This document shows positions 8,545-20,009 of a stretch of 64,000 nucleotides of DNA, one piece after another. Below the pieces are notes generated by a model. It was not told the DNA's origin. It ran no database searches and worked only from the letters and a program-made list of their open reading frames with translations. Numbering within the stretch: the first letter of the stretch is position 1; each line of letters begins with the position of its first letter. The DNA comes from Diphasiastrum complanatum (taxonomy: Eukaryota; Streptophyta; Lycopodiopsida; Lycopodiales; Lycopodiaceae), in NCBI GenBank assembly GCA_029204225.1, contig CM055100.1:58214236-58278235 (forward strand). Direction: 5' to 3'. The translations under genes and the position numbers were made by a program.

Positions 8545-11500
8545 ATGGCTTCCAATGGTGGGATCATGCTAGAGTCTAGTGAAAGGTTGAGTTCATCAAA
8601 CTACTCTACTTGGAAAGTGAGGATGGAGTCCTTACTTGAGTTGAATGAACTCATGGACATAGTTGCAGAAATTGAAGAGAGACCTCTCACACTTCAAGAG
8701 CAACAAAGGTTTGATAAGAAGGCCAAAAGGGCTCTTCATATCATTAAAATGAATGTTACAAATGAACTTCTCAAGGAAGTTGGAAAGTGTCAAAGTGCAA
8801 GTGAGGCATGGAATGCCTTAAAGAAGCTCTTTGAATCAAAGTCCACATCTAGGGTATTGACCCTAAGGAGACAAATATTTTCTAGTAGGCAAAGAGAGGG
8901 TGAAAGTGCTCATGCATTTATCTTGAGAGTTAAGTCCCTAAGTGATGATTTAGCATGCATTGATGAGAATATAAAAGATGGTGAAATAGTCCAAGTTATG
9001 TTGAATGGTTTGCTAAATGAACATGCTAACCTTGTGCAAAGTTTTGCCATTCAAAAAGTCTTGCCAAGTGTGGTTGACTTGCAAGAAATCTTATTGGCTG
9101 AAGAACATAGGTTGCAATCAAAGCTTGATGGTGCATCCTTGCAAGGTGGAGGTGAAGAGGCTTTCTTCACAAAAGGCAAATTCAAGGGCAAAGGTAAAGG
9201 CAAAGTGAAATGGTCCAAAGGTGGTAACTTTGATCATGATGATCACTCTTCCTCTTCCTCTTCTACTAAGAACAATAAGTCAAAGTTCAAGTGCTTTTAT
9301 TGTGGGATAAAAGGTCATTTTGCAAATGAATGTTATAAGAAGAAAAGAGAGCAAGGAGAGAGGCAAGGAAATCTTACAATAGATGAGGAAGAACATAACA
9401 CATGTGAATCACTTGTTATGACTTCAAGTTTGTTAGCCAACATAGATGATAATGATCCTTGGTGGATTGATAGTGGAGCCTCATCTCACATGACAAGACA
9501 TAAGGAATACTTTACATCCTTATTGTCTTATGAGGGAGAAGGTAACATCATCTACACTGCAAATGATGGTCAATGTGACATCAAAGGCATAGGCACTATT
9601 CCTATTTCCCTTTCAACAAATAGGAAAGCAAATCTTGAAAATGTTTTGTACATTCCTTCAATCACTAAGAATTTGCTTAGTGTAAGTCAAATGATTGACA
9701 AAGGACTTGATGTGGAGTTCATTGGAGATGCATGTTTGATAAGTAAATGTGGATCCTTGATTGCTCAAGGTAGGAGGCATGGTAAACTTTTCAAGCTTGA
9801 TGCATGTGTGATCTCTAATCATGAAGGATGTATGGCTAGGGAGCAATTGACGAACCAAGAAGTTTGGCACAAGAGGTTGGGCCATCCCAACTTCAAATCT
9901 TTGGAGGTAATGGCAAAGAAAGAGCTTGTTCTTGGTCTCCCTAAAAGTCTTGTTGCAAACAATAGTGTTTGTGAACATTGTGCCTTGTCCAAATCTCATA
10001 GACTTGCTTATTCTAGATCTACTTCTAGATCTAAAGAAGCTTTTCAACTTGTGCATTCTGATATTCATTCTTCTAGTACAACAAGCAATGGTGGGGCAAA
10101 GATGTATGCAACTTTCATTGATGACTTTAGTAGGTATACTTGGATCTATCTTCTTAAAAGTAAGGATGAAGTGTTTGCTGCATTTGTCAAGTTCAAGAAT
10201 GAAATGGAAAACCAATTCAATACAAAGATCAAATGCTTAAGATCTGATAATGGAGGGGAATACACCTCAAATAGGTTCAAAGACTTTTGTATAGCACATG
10301 GGATTAAGAGGGAGATGTCTAGTCCTAGGACTCCACAACAGAATGGAGTGGCCGAGAGGAAGAATAGAACCCTTTGTGAATGTGCCAAGGCAATGAGACT
10401 ACATGCTAATCTTGCTAAGTCTTTTTGGGGGGAAGCTTTAGCATGTGCTAACTATCTATGTAATAGATGGACAAGTGCTTCCTTGGATGGTAAAACTCCT
10501 CATGAGGTTCTTTATGGTAGAAGGCCGAGTGTCAAGCATTGTAGGATCTTTGGATGTACATGTTTTGTCAATATCACACTTGATGATAGAACTAAAGAAG
10601 ATCCTTCATCAAAGAAGGGTGTGTTTGTTGGCTATAGTGAAGTAAGCAAGGCTTACAAAGTGTACATTCCTTCTACAAAGAAAGTTGTCATAAGTAGGGA
10701 TGTCATCTTTCATGAAGAGAATGTTTCCAATGTTGTTGATGTTGATGTTGATGTGCCTACTAATCATCATGATGTGCAAGATGTCTTGGATGAGGATGGA
10801 GATGCCACTCCAAAGCAAACTTCAAGGAAGACTCAAAGGCAAAGGGCTAAGCCATCAAGGCTAACCTATGATGAAAAAGGAAAGCAAGTGGTGGACAACT
10901 CTAACTTTGCTTTTCTTACCTCTTTTGATGAACCAACTTGTGTAGGTGAAGCAATTCAAAAGAAGGAATGGATCCAAGCCATGGATCATGAGCATCAAGC
11001 ACTCATCAAAAGCAACACATGGAGGTTGGTAAAGCTTCCAAAGGACAAGAAGGCAATTGGTTGTAAGTGGATCTTCAAGATCAAGACAAATCAAGATGGA
11101 TCAATCAACAAGTACAAGGCAAGGTTGGTGGCAAAGGGGTATGCTCAAGAATATGGTATTGACTATGATGAGACCTTTGCACCCGTGGCAAAGATGGTAA
11201 CTATTCGAATCCTAATCTCTCTTGCAACTCTTTATGATTGGGATATGTGGCAAATGGATGTTACTAATGCCTTCTTGAATGGTGATCTTGAAGAAGATAT
11301 TTACATGGAGCAACCCGAGGGCTATGTTTCACATGATGAGCCTAATCATGTGTGCTATCTCCAAAAGAGTTTGTATGGGCTAAAGCAAGCACCAAGGAGT
11401 TGGTATGCTAAGCTCAATTCCTTCTTACTTTCTCAAAACTTTGTTATGAGTGAGTATGATCATTCTCTCTACTTTAGATTGAATGAAAATGATATCACTT

Positions 11501-12498
11501 TACTTTTGATCTATGTTGATGACATTATCTTAAGTGGTGGTAACAATCTAGATATAGATGAAATCAAGATGGCACTCAAAAGAGAGTTTGAAATTCAAGA
11601 TCTTGGTAAACTTCATTATATCTTAGGAATAGAGATTATTAGAACTTCTAAATCTACATTCATATGTCAAGAAAAGTATGTTAACTCTATTCTAAAAAGG
11701 TTTCATATGGAAGATTGTAAAGTTGTTTCTACTCCTATGGAATCAAATGTAAAGCTAACTACAAGAAGTAATGAAAGATCCTTCAAGGACATTACTCTCT
11801 ATAGAAAGCTAATAGGATCTCTTATATGGTTAACCATCACAAGACCTGATCTAAGCTTTGTGGTTGGTAAACTAAGTCAATTTATGCAAGATCCTAGTGA
11901 GGCTCATTGGAAGCTAGGAAAGAGAGTACTTAGATACATCTCGGGATCTAGAGATTTTGGCATCTTGTATGGAGGTACTACACCTAACCTTTGTGGATTT
12001 TCAGATTCAGATTTTGCAGGTGATCAAATGGATAGGAAGTCAACAAGTGCCTTTGCAATCTATCTTGGAGATGGAGTGGTCTCATGGCTATCAAAGAAGC
12101 AACCAACTATCTCTCTATCTTCCACCGAAGCCGAGTACAAGGCATTAACAACATGCACCAAGGAGATTCTTTGGATCAAGAGGATGTTATTGGATCTTCA
12201 CTTGCTGGAACCAGAGAAGACTCCAATCATACTTTGTGATAACCTTTCAGCCCAAAGCTTGGCAAGCAATCCTGTTTTTTATGCAAGGAGCAAGCACATT
12301 GAGATTGCTCACCATTTTGTGAGAGATCAAGTCATTGCCAAAGAGGTGGAGCTTCAACATGTCTCTTCAAAGGAGTGTGTGGCTGATATCTTCACCAAAC
12401 CATTGGGAAAGGACCTATATTTAATGCATAGATCTAATCTTGGAATGTGCTCAAAGACTATGTTGAAACTAGCATCCAATGTTGAAGAGGGAGTGTGA
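8545..12498 (+). CDS. Copia A gag-pol polyprotein, intact
   Basis: A single 1317-codon frame starts at an ATG in context AATCATGG. Gag occupies roughly residues 1-245, with the NYSTWKVRMESLL motif near the start and a CCHC knuckle (CFYCGIKGHFANEC, 250-263). The protease has DSGASSH (Asp309). The integrase has the HHCC zinc site (His442, His447, Cys476, Cys479) and catalytic Asp506, Asp568 and Glu604 in D-D-35-E spacing. The RT has YVDD at 990-993. RNase H has Asp1154, Glu1195 and Asp1232. The integrase-before-RT order defines Ty1/Copia. The TGA stop overlaps the first bases of the 3' LTR. All key residues are present, so it could be functional. It would act in cytoplasmic virus-like particles and then the nucleus. 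Confidence 0.97.
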   Translation: MASNGGIMLESSERLSSSNYSTWKVRMESLLELNELMDIVAEIEERPLTLQEQQRFDKKAKRALHIIKMNVTNELLKEVGKCQSASEAWNALKKLFESKSTSRVLTLRRQIFSSRQREGESAHAFILRVKSLSDDLACIDENIKDGEIVQVMLNGLLNEHANLVQSFAIQKVLPSVVDLQEILLAEEHRLQSKLDGASLQGGGEEAFFTKGKFKGKGKGKVKWSKGGNFDHDDHSSSSSSTKNNKSKFKCFYCGIKGHFANECYKKKREQGERQGNLTIDEEEHNTCESLVMTSSLLANIDDNDPWWIDSGASSHMTRHKEYFTSLLSYEGEGNIIYTANDGQCDIKGIGTIPISLSTNRKANLENVLYIPSITKNLLSVSQMIDKGLDVEFIGDACLISKCGSLIAQGRRHGKLFKLDACVISNHEGCMAREQLTNQEVWHKRLGHPNFKSLEVMAKKELVLGLPKSLVANNSVCEHCALSKSHRLAYSRSTSRSKEAFQLVHSDIHSSSTTSNGGAKMYATFIDDFSRYTWIYLLKSKDEVFAAFVKFKNEMENQFNTKIKCLRSDNGGEYTSNRFKDFCIAHGIKREMSSPRTPQQNGVAERKNRTLCECAKAMRLHANLAKSFWGEALACANYLCNRWTSASLDGKTPHEVLYGRRPSVKHCRIFGCTCFVNITLDDRTKEDPSSKKGVFVGYSEVSKAYKVYIPSTKKVVISRDVIFHEENVSNVVDVDVDVPTNHHDVQDVLDEDGDATPKQTSRKTQRQRAKPSRLTYDEKGKQVVDNSNFAFLTSFDEPTCVGEAIQKKEWIQAMDHEHQALIKSNTWRLVKLPKDKKAIGCKWIFKIKTNQDGSINKYKARLVAKGYAQEYGIDYDETFAPVAKMVTIRILISLATLYDWDMWQMDVTNAFLNGDLEEDIYMEQPEGYVSHDEPNHVCYLQKSLYGLKQAPRSWYAKLNSFLLSQNFVMSEYDHSLYFRLNENDITLLLIYVDDIILSGGNNLDIDEIKMALKREFEIQDLGKLHYILGIEIIRTSKSTFICQEKYVNSILKRFHMEDCKVVSTPMESNVKLTTRSNERSFKDITLYRKLIGSLIWLTITRPDLSFVVGKLSQFMQDPSEAHWKLGKRVLRYISGSRDFGILYGGTTPNLCGFSDSDFAGDQMDRKSTSAFAIYLGDGVVSWLSKKQPTISLSSTEAEYKALTTCTKEILWIKRMLLDLHLLEPEKTPIILCDNLSAQSLASNPVFYARSKHIEIAHHFVRDQVIAKEVELQHVSSKECVADIFTKPLGKDLYLMHRSNLGMCSKTMLKLASNVEEGV

Positions 12499-13148
12499 AA
12501 ATTGTCAACATTTCCTAGCTAGTTTGAGGCCTAAATTGGCTAAAATTGTAAATAGTTTTGGTTCTGGAGTTTCACACGTGTGAACCAGGCCACAATGTTT
12601 TTATTTACTGTATTTTTTCAGTATGATGAAGTGTCAAACTTCATACCCTTCAAAATGAGACCATTTTGATGTATTTTGGTCATATAAGCCATTTTTAGCT
12701 ATTTTTCCTATATAGGGAATATCTAGGGTCAAGTACCTTCTAGAGAGAGGAGAGAGAGTCATCTTCCTCATCCATAAATAGTAGGGAAGTCATGGAGAAC
12801 AGGTTGGAGAAACCTTTTGTATGCTTCATTGAGATCAATAGATCATTGTCATTGTTTCTTCCTCCATTGAGAGCATTGTTGTGTGTATTGTCTTCAAGCT
12901 ATTGTGTATGATCTTAGGTGCTTTCCAAAAGTGATAGGCTGATGTATTATGGACTGTATAATGCTATTTTGGGCCGCACTTGATGTTTATGGAAGTTTCC
13001 ATTTGTGATAAATGCTTTTTGATCAAGTTCTTTGCATTCTAGGTAGCATAGAATGTGTTGCCAATTCCTAGCTTATGTAGTTTGGAGTGCAAGCATTCAA
13101 GCCAATGATCTTGGAGTTTAGATCCACTTAGGATCTGTATTTTTCACA
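12494..13148 (+). repeat. 3' LTR of Copia A
   Basis: It is 655 bp, preceded by the purine tract GAAGAGGGAG and followed by the target duplication GCTTA. It repeats the internal landmarks of the 5' LTR at equal offsets: palindrome at 12571-12584 and CCTATATAGG at 12717-12726. Confidence 0.96.
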
Positions 13149-13408
13149 GCTTATTGGTTCCTTGATATACTTAACCATCACTAGACCAGATCTTAGCTTT
13201 TGTGTTGGCAAATTGAGTCAATACATGCAAAGTTTATTAATATGTCATTGGAAAGGAGCAAAAAGGGTGTTAAGGTACATCTCGACTACAAAAGACTTTG
13301 GCATAGTTTATGAAAGGACTAATATTTGTTTAAGAGCATATTCGGACTCAAGTTTTGCAGGTGACAAGATGGATAGAAGATCCATAAGTACATTTGCTAC
13401 GTTCTTAT
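13149..13408 (+). pseudogene. Host Copia C1 pol, part 2 (RT to RNase H), between insertions A and B
   Basis: A 260-bp island encodes LIGSLIYLTITRPDLSFCVG, then RVLRYISTTKDFG and AYSDSSFAGDKMDRRS, the start of Copia RNase H. It is bounded by the duplication GCTTA of A on the left and CTTAT of B on the right. Joining its right edge to 19276 after removing B and one CTTAT gives an uninterrupted FLCGGAISW reading. Confidence 0.93.
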
Positions 13409-14061
13409 TGTGAAAAACTCAGATCCAAAAGATGCTAAAGTTTCATAAAGATCTTGGCCATGGAAGTTATGCACATCTAGATTGAAAAAATGATAGAAAT
13501 TGTGATGTTAAGCATACTAAACATCAACTAAACATCAAGATCTGATCATAAGCTTCCACAAACAGAAACTTGCTGTCCCTGTCCGTACTTCAGAGCCTAC
13601 AACCTGCATTTCACACGTGTGAAGCCATAGCAACAAAGAAATCACAATTCTAGTGGCTAGAATGCAAGATATGAACAAAAAAGTGAGAGAGAAGAAGATG
13701 GATCTTCAAAGAGCATAACATTCATTCAATAGAATGAAAATGAGATGTGTACATACTCGTGGAGATGGCTATTTATAGCAGCCATAGTGCCTCTTGGCCA
13801 CTTGTCTTATGATAGGCTAAAATTGGGGTCCAATAGGATTCACCCATCTACCTAGAAATTTGGTCAAATAGGAATGCACCAAATTATGAGCCAATAGAAG
13901 AGCTCCACACTCGACCTCCTCTAATTAATGTGACCTCAAAAGTAGTGTACACATACTTTGGGCCTCTACATACATGTATGAACCTATCTCTAACTTTTAT
14001 TTGGCCATAGGCCTACAAAATCTCAAGTTAGGAAAATACTACTAGTTGACAATTTTTCACA
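13409..14061 (-). repeat. 3' LTR of Copia B (left end)
   Basis: It is 653 bp, bounded by TGTGAAAAACTC and AATTTTTCACA. It is followed inward by CTCCCTCTTCAACTAG, the complement of the polypurine tract. It carries the TTCACACGTGTGAA palindrome at 13610-13623. Confidence 0.96.
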
Positions 14062-17000
14062 CTCCCTCTTCAACTAGTTTTAGCATAGATTTAGAAAGTA
14101 CACCAAGACTTGTTCTATGCTTGAAAAATAAGTCCTTTCCCAATGCTTTGGTAAAGATATCAGCCACACATTCCTTTGATGGGACATGTTCAAGCTTGAT
14201 CTCTTTTGCCAACACTTGTTCTCTCACAAAATGGTAAGCCACCTCGATATGTTTGCTCCTTGCATGGAAAACCGGATTGCTTGCTAGACTTTGGGCTGAA
14301 AGGTTGTCACAAAAGATGATTGGACTCTCTGAAAAATCCAGCAAATGAAGCTCCATAATCATCCTCTTGATCCACACCATCTCCTTTGTGCATGATGTCA
14401 AAGCTTTGTACTCGGCCTCACTAGAAGAAAGTGATATAGTTGCTTGTTTCTTCGACATCCATGAGATAGCTCCATCACCTATGAAAATAGCATGTGCATT
14501 TATGGATTTTCTATCCATAAGGTCTCCTGCAAAATCTGAATCTGAAAAAACCAAATAAGTTAGGTGATGAGCCTCTATAAACAATGCCAAAATCTTTTGT
14601 TCCCGAGATGTATCTCAAGATCCTCTTTCCTAGTTTCCAATGTTCTATGCTAGGATCTTGCATGAATTGGCTTAATCTACCAACACAATAAGATAAATCA
14701 GGTCTTGTGATGGTTAGATATATAAGAGAACCTATTAGCTTCCTATAGAGAGTAATGTCCTCGAAGGATCTTTCATTACCTCTTATAGTTAGCTTTACAT
14801 GTGATTCCATAGGTGTATCAATAGGATTTGCATCTACCATATGAAATCTATTGAGAATAGAAATAGCATACTTCTCTTGTGAAATAAAAGTGATTTGAGA
14901 AGTTCTAATTACTTCTATTCCTAAGATATAGCTTAAAAGACCAAGATCATGCACTTCAAATTCCTTTTTTAGTGCTTTCTTGATATCTTCTATATCTTCC
15001 TTGTTCCCTCCACTTAAAATAATGTCATCCACATAAATTAGAAGGATTGTAACATCATTAGCACTAATTCTAAAGTAAAGTGAATGATCATACTCACTCA
15101 TAGTGAAGTTTTGAGAAAGTAGAAAAGAGTTAAGCCTAGCATACCAACTCCTTGGTGCTTGCTTAAGACCATACAAACTTTTTTGTAGAAAACACACATG
15201 ATTAGGCTTGCTATGAGAAACATAGCTCTCGGGTTGCTCCATGTAGACTTCCTCTTCAAGATCACCATTCAAGAAAGCATTAGAAATGTCTAATTGCCAA
15301 AGATCCCATCCATAAAGAGTTGCAAGGGAAATGATTACTCTTATGCTCACCATCTTTGCCACGGGTGCAAAGGTTTCCTCATAGTCAATGCCATGCTCTT
15401 GAGCATAACCTTTAGCCACCAACCTTGCCTTCAACTTGTTGATAGATCCATCTTGATTTGTCTTTACCTTGAAGATCCATTTGCATCCAATTGCACTTTT
15501 GCCCTTTGGAAGCTCCACCAATCTCCATGTGTTGTTCTTCATAAGTGCTTCAAACTCAAGATCCATTGCTTGGATCCATTCCTCTTTTTGCCTTGCTTCA
15601 TCTACACATGAAGGTACATCAAAAGAAGTTAGGAAAGCATAGTTGGATCCATCCACCACTTGCTTACCTTTGCCATCATAAGTGAGCCTTGAGGGTTTCA
15701 CTTTATGCCTTGGAGTTCTCCTTGGAATTTGACTTGAAGAGGCTTCTTCAACATCCACATCCAATGTGTCATCAACTCCATTGTCATCAAGCACATTAGT
15801 TGCAACAACACCATCATCACTTGAAACAACTTTTGGAATGTTACTTTCATCAAAAATGACATCCCTACTTGTGAACACTTTCTTGATTGAAGGAACATAA
15901 ATCCTATATGCTTTGCTTACTTCACTATAACCAACAAAAATGCCCTTTCTTGAAGATGGATCCTCCTTAGTTCTATCATCAAGAGTAATGTTGAAGTAGC
16001 AAATGCATCCAAAAGTTCTTAGAAACTTGACATTAGGCTTCATACCAAACAAAGCTTCAAAAGGGGTTTTTCCTTCCAATACAACACTTGGCCATCTATT
16101 GCATAGGAAATTTGCACACAACAAAGCATCACTCCAAAAAGGTTTAGGAAGATTAGCATTCAATCTCATTGCCTTTGCACTCTCACACAAGGTTCTATTC
16201 TTCCTCTCGGCCACTCCATTTTGTTGTGGTGTTCTTGGACATGTGTACTCCCTCTTGATCCCATGCTCATCGCAAAAGGCTTTGAATTTGTTAGAAATGT
16301 ATTCACCACCATTGTCGCTCCTCAAGCATTTGATTTTGGTTGTAAATTGAGTCTCAATAGCAACTTTGAACTTGACAAACACATCAAACACCTCATCCTT
16401 GCTCTTTAGTAGATAAACCCAACAAAATCTACTAAAATCATCAATGAAAGTTACATACATCTTAGCACCTCCATTGCTAATTGTAGTAACACCATGAATA
16501 TCCGAATGCAAGAGAGAAAAAGGCATCTTAGATCTAGATATAGATCTAGTATATGGCAATCTATGTGATTTAGACAAAGCACATTCTTCACAAACATGAT
16601 TCAAGCAAGTAAGAGACTTGGGAAGTCCCCTTACTACCTCCTTTTTGGCTATTACCTCCAAGGCCTTGTAGTTGAGATGTCCCATCCTTTTATGCCATAC
16701 CTCTTGAATTGACATTTGTTCATTTGCCATGCATCCAACTTGGTTAGCAACAACACATGCATCAAGCTTGAACAATTTCCCTTGCCTTTTCCCTTTTGCA
16801 ATGATACTACACCCCTTTTTGATCAAGCAAGCATCACCATCAAACTCAACTTTGAATCCTTTGTCAAGCATTTGGCTTACACTAAGTAAGTTCTTGGTAA
16901 TGGATGGAATGAGCAAAACATCTTTCAATTCTATATTCCTATTTGTAGAAAGTGAAATAGGAATTGTGCCAATCCCCTTGATTGTACACTCACCATCATT

Positions 17001-18008
17001 TGCGGTATAGATTACCTTCCTATCACCATCAAATGCCATTAAAGATGAAAAATACTCTTTATGATATGTCATATGAGAAGTGGCTCCACTATCAATCCAC
17101 CAAGGATCAATGTCTCCATGATTAGCCAACAAGCAAGATGACATAACAAAAGCATCATTTGAAAGAAGCTCATCCCCACCCTCATCAATAGTTAGATTGG
17201 TTTGCTTTTCCCCTTGATCCCTCTTTTTCTTGAAACAATCACTAGCAAAATGCCCTTTGACTCCACAATAGAAACATTTTAGCTTAGATCTATCCTTCTT
17301 TTTGCCAAAAGTAGAGTGCTCACCTTGGTCTTGCCCTTTAGACCAATTGCTTTTACCTTTGCCCTTGAACTTGCCTTTAGAGAACATTGCCTCCTCTTCT
17401 CCTCCTTGAGATGTAGAAGATGCTCCCACTCTTGCTTGCAACCTGAATTCTTCAGCCAACAAGACCTCTTGCAAGTCTCCAACACTTGGTAAACATTTTT
17501 GGATAGCATAACTTTGAACAAGATTAGCATGATCATCCAACAAGCCATTGAGAATCACTTGAACAAGCTCCTCATTATTTATGCCATCATTAATGCATGC
17601 TAACTCATCATTCAATGCTTTAACTCTCAAAACAAAAGCATGTCCACTCTCACTCTTCTTTTGCATACAAGAAAAGATTTGCCTTCTTAAAGTCAACACT
17701 CTAGAAGTAGACTTGGATTCATAAACCTTCTTCAAGGCTTCCCAAGCTTCACTAGATGATGTGCACTTACCAACCTCTTTGATAAGCTCATTTGTCACAT
17801 TCATCTTGATCATGTGAAGGGCTTTCTTTGCCCTCTTGTCATACCTCAATTGTTCTTGAGGTGCCAAAGGTCTCTCCTCCACACCTACAACAATATCCAT
17901 CAACTCATTCATCTCAAGCAAAGACTCCATCCTTACTTTCCAAGTAGAATAGTTGAGGGAGGTAAGCCTATCATTGCTTTCCAACATGTAGCCTCCATTT
18001 GTAGCCAT
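14057..18008 (-). pseudogene. Copia B gag-pol polyprotein, disrupted by a 1-bp insertion in RNase H
   Basis: Translation from the ATG at 18008 runs 1165 codons with intact gag, CCHC knuckle, protease DSG, integrase D-D-35-E and RT YVDD. It then leaves frame at the start of RNase H and ends near 14511. The true frame resumes (FSDSDFAGD) and ends at 14057. The cause is a run of six A at about 14544-14549, where B2 has five. Other differences from B2 seen by eye are near 14928, 16985 (a Thr/Ala change) and 17234. Without RNase H this copy should depend on another element for reverse transcription. Confidence 0.93.
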
Positions 18009-18605
18009 GTTGCAATGATTGATCTCTGATCTTTGACCTGTTCCAATGCACTAAGCACTCTCTTGAATCAACAAATGAAACACAAGAAGAAATCACAAAG
18101 ATTTGGAACCTAAAACCTTACTTTTTCTCTCTTTTCCTCACTTTTTCCTCAATTTTAGCCACTAGTTTTATGATTTCTTGATCAAACCAAGACCAAACCT
18201 CAATATACTTGCTTTTCCCTCACTCCTAAGATTGAAATACACTCTTGAATCATTCAGCAAACTGAAAATCAGAGGGTTACATCAATTTTGAAGTTTTTGA
18301 CATGAAGAAGCAAGAAATTGAATCAAAAAACTATATGCTAGAATGGAAAACTAATAGGATCTTGTTGGATCTTGCATCTCCCTCTTTCCAAAACAAATTT
18401 TGTCTCCTTATTCTGATAAGTACAGAGGGAATTCGCCCTACTTCAATTGAAATGCATACAAATGATGTTTTGATCACAAAGATCCAATTTCTACACATAA
18501 ATCAACAAGATTTTTAGCTAGAAACTTGATTGGAATGCTACAAAAGCAAACTCGCCCACAAATCTCTTCTAAATCTGGCAAAACCTGCACATTTGGCCGC
18601 CTAAT
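18009..18605 (-). other. Untranslated leader of Copia B
   Basis: About 600 bp separate the primer site from the gag ATG. No reading frame or repeat stands out. The same leader is found in B2 (46802-47398). It is about half the length of the leader of A and lacks the 184-bp units. Confidence 0.7.
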
Positions 18606-18617
18606 GCTCTGATACCA
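18606..18617 (-). other. Primer-binding site of B (initiator tRNA-Met)
   Basis: GCTCTGATACCA on the plus strand is the complement of TGGTATCAGAGC and abuts the 5' LTR. Confidence 0.93.
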
Positions 18618-19270
18618 TGTGAAAAACTCAGATCCAAAAGATGCTAAAGTTTCATAAAGATCTTGGCCATGGAAGTTATGCACATCTAGATTGAAAAAAT
18701 GATAGAAATTGTGATGTTAAGCATACTAAACATCAACTAAACATCAAGATCTGATCATAAGCTTCCACAAACAGAAACTTGCTGTCCCTGTCCGTACTTC
18801 AGAGCCTACAACCTGCATTTCACACGTGTGAAGCCATAGCAACAAAGAAATCACAATTCTAGTGGCTAGAATGCAAGATATGAACAAAAAAGTGAGAGAG
18901 AAGAAGATGGATCTTCAAAGAGCATAACATTCATTCAATAGAATGAAAATGAGATGTGTACATACTCGTGGAGATGGCTATTTATAGCAGCCATAGTGCC
19001 TCTTGGCCACTTGTCTTATGATAGGCTAAAATTGGGGTCCAATAGGATTCACCCATCTACCTAGAAATTTGGTCAAATAGGAATGCACCAAATTATGAGC
19101 CAATAGAAGAGCTCCACACTCGACCTCCTCTAATTAATGTGACCTCAAAAGTAGTGTACACATACTTTGGGCCTCTACATACATGTATGAACCTATCTCT
19201 AACTTTTATTTGGCCATAGGCCTACAAAATCTCAAGTTAGGAAAATACTACTAGTTGACAATTTTTCACA
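18618..19270 (-). repeat. 5' LTR of Copia B (right end)
   Basis: It is 653 bp and followed by the duplication CTTAT. On the minus strand it contains GCTATAAATAGCC (TATA core 18979-18986) about 285 bp from its start, and the G-box palindrome at 18819-18832, downstream of the TATA box in this family. Confidence 0.96.
18979..18986 (-). promoter_or_regulatory. TATA box of Copia B
   Basis: TATAAATA on the minus strand matches the plant TATA consensus and lies in the transcribing LTR. The same box is at 13770-13777 in the other LTR and at 47772-47779 in B2. Confidence 0.6.
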
Positions 19271-19688
19271 CTTATGTGGAGGAGCTATATCTTGGCTTTC
19301 CAAAAAGCAAAATACCATCTCTCTTTCATCAACAGAATCCGAGTATAAAGCTATGACAACAACAACAAAGCAGGTTCTTTGGCTCAAAAGGCTTTTGGAG
19401 GAGCTTCATGTGATCAAGGACAAAGACATTCCATGCATATATTGTGACAATCAGGTAGCTCAACAACTTGCAAACAATCCAATCTTCCATGCTCGAACAA
19501 AGCACATTGAAACTTTACATCATTTCGTGAGGAAGAAAGTGCAAGCAAAGGAGATCAAGCTTATTCACGTTTCATCATCAGATTGCATTGCTGATATACT
19601 CACCAAGGCATTGCCTAAAGATCCATTTGTAAAATTAAGATTGGCTCTTGGAGCTATAGATAGATCTATGCTAGATTTACCAAGCTAG
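19271..19688 (+). pseudogene. Host Copia C1 pol, part 3 (RNase H C-terminus)
   Basis: It encodes GGAISWLSKKQNTISLSSTE, then YCDNQVAQQLANNP, HARTKHIETLHHFV and ADILTKALPKDPF, ending in a stop after LDLPS. It completes the RNase H begun at 13149 once B is removed. The purine tract TTTTTGAGGAG then leads to the LTR at 19701. Confidence 0.92.
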
Positions 19689-19700
19689 ATTTTTGAGGAG

Positions 19701-20005
19701 TGTGAAAAATGCAAAAATTATGCTTGGTCAAGGCCAAAATCATGTATATAGGATGATTACACATGTGTGGAGTCTGTTCCCACGTGTGAAAGTAGTGTAT
19801 TTGTCATGTACCACAATCATATAGGTTGTACATATGATTTAATTCAAGTTCTAGTGGCTAAAAAGGCCAAAAACTAGTTTTCTAGATATATGACACATGG
19901 CATCAATCTATTGATTGCATGAGCCACATCCTTTGGTTATGTGTCACATCCCATGTGTAGAGTACAGCTCACTAGAAGATTTCCACGTAGATCTCCATAT
20001 AGTAA
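19701..20005 (+). repeat. 3' LTR of host Copia C1, truncated
   Basis: It starts TGTGAAAAATGC after the purine tract. It carries two E/G-box palindromes in tandem (ACACATGTGT near 19760 and CCACGTGTG near 19780) separated by GAGTCTGTTC. The same two-box layout occurs near 25887 and 33929, marking one LTR family. It ends by about 20005 where a different Copia pol fragment begins. Confidence 0.7.
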
Positions 20006-20009
20006 GAAA

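Larger units (their letters stand above)
6718..13148 (+). mobile_element. Copia element A, full length, apparently intact
   Basis: It is 6431 bp long with two 655-bp LTRs bounded by TGTGAAAA and TTTTCACA. It is flanked by the 5-bp target duplication GCTTA (6713-6717 and 13149-13153). Internal order: primer-binding site, about 1.16 kb leader, a 1317-codon gag-pol frame, and a GAAGAGGGAG polypurine tract touching the 3' LTR. It sits inside the RT/RNase H coding region of host Copia C1. By eye the LTRs differ at only about three positions, indicating a recent insertion. A deleted relative, A2, lies on the opposite strand at 60518. Confidence 0.97.
13409..19270 (-). mobile_element. Copia element B, full length, one frameshift
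   Basis: It is 5862 bp long, in minus orientation, with two 653-bp LTRs that look identical by eye and the target duplication CTTAT (13404-13408 and 19271-19275). The primer site is at 18606-18617, gag-pol runs from 18008 down to 14057, and the polypurine tract adjoins the left LTR. Its sister B2 (42203-48063) is one base shorter, matching the single-base insertion that breaks B. It is distinct from but related to A; the polyproteins are similar throughout. Confidence 0.97.

Noticed and set aside
9658-11094. Minus-strand frames opposite the gag-pol of element A
   Set aside because: They are antisense shadows of a strongly supported polyprotein; the same holds for plus-strand frames opposite B and B2.
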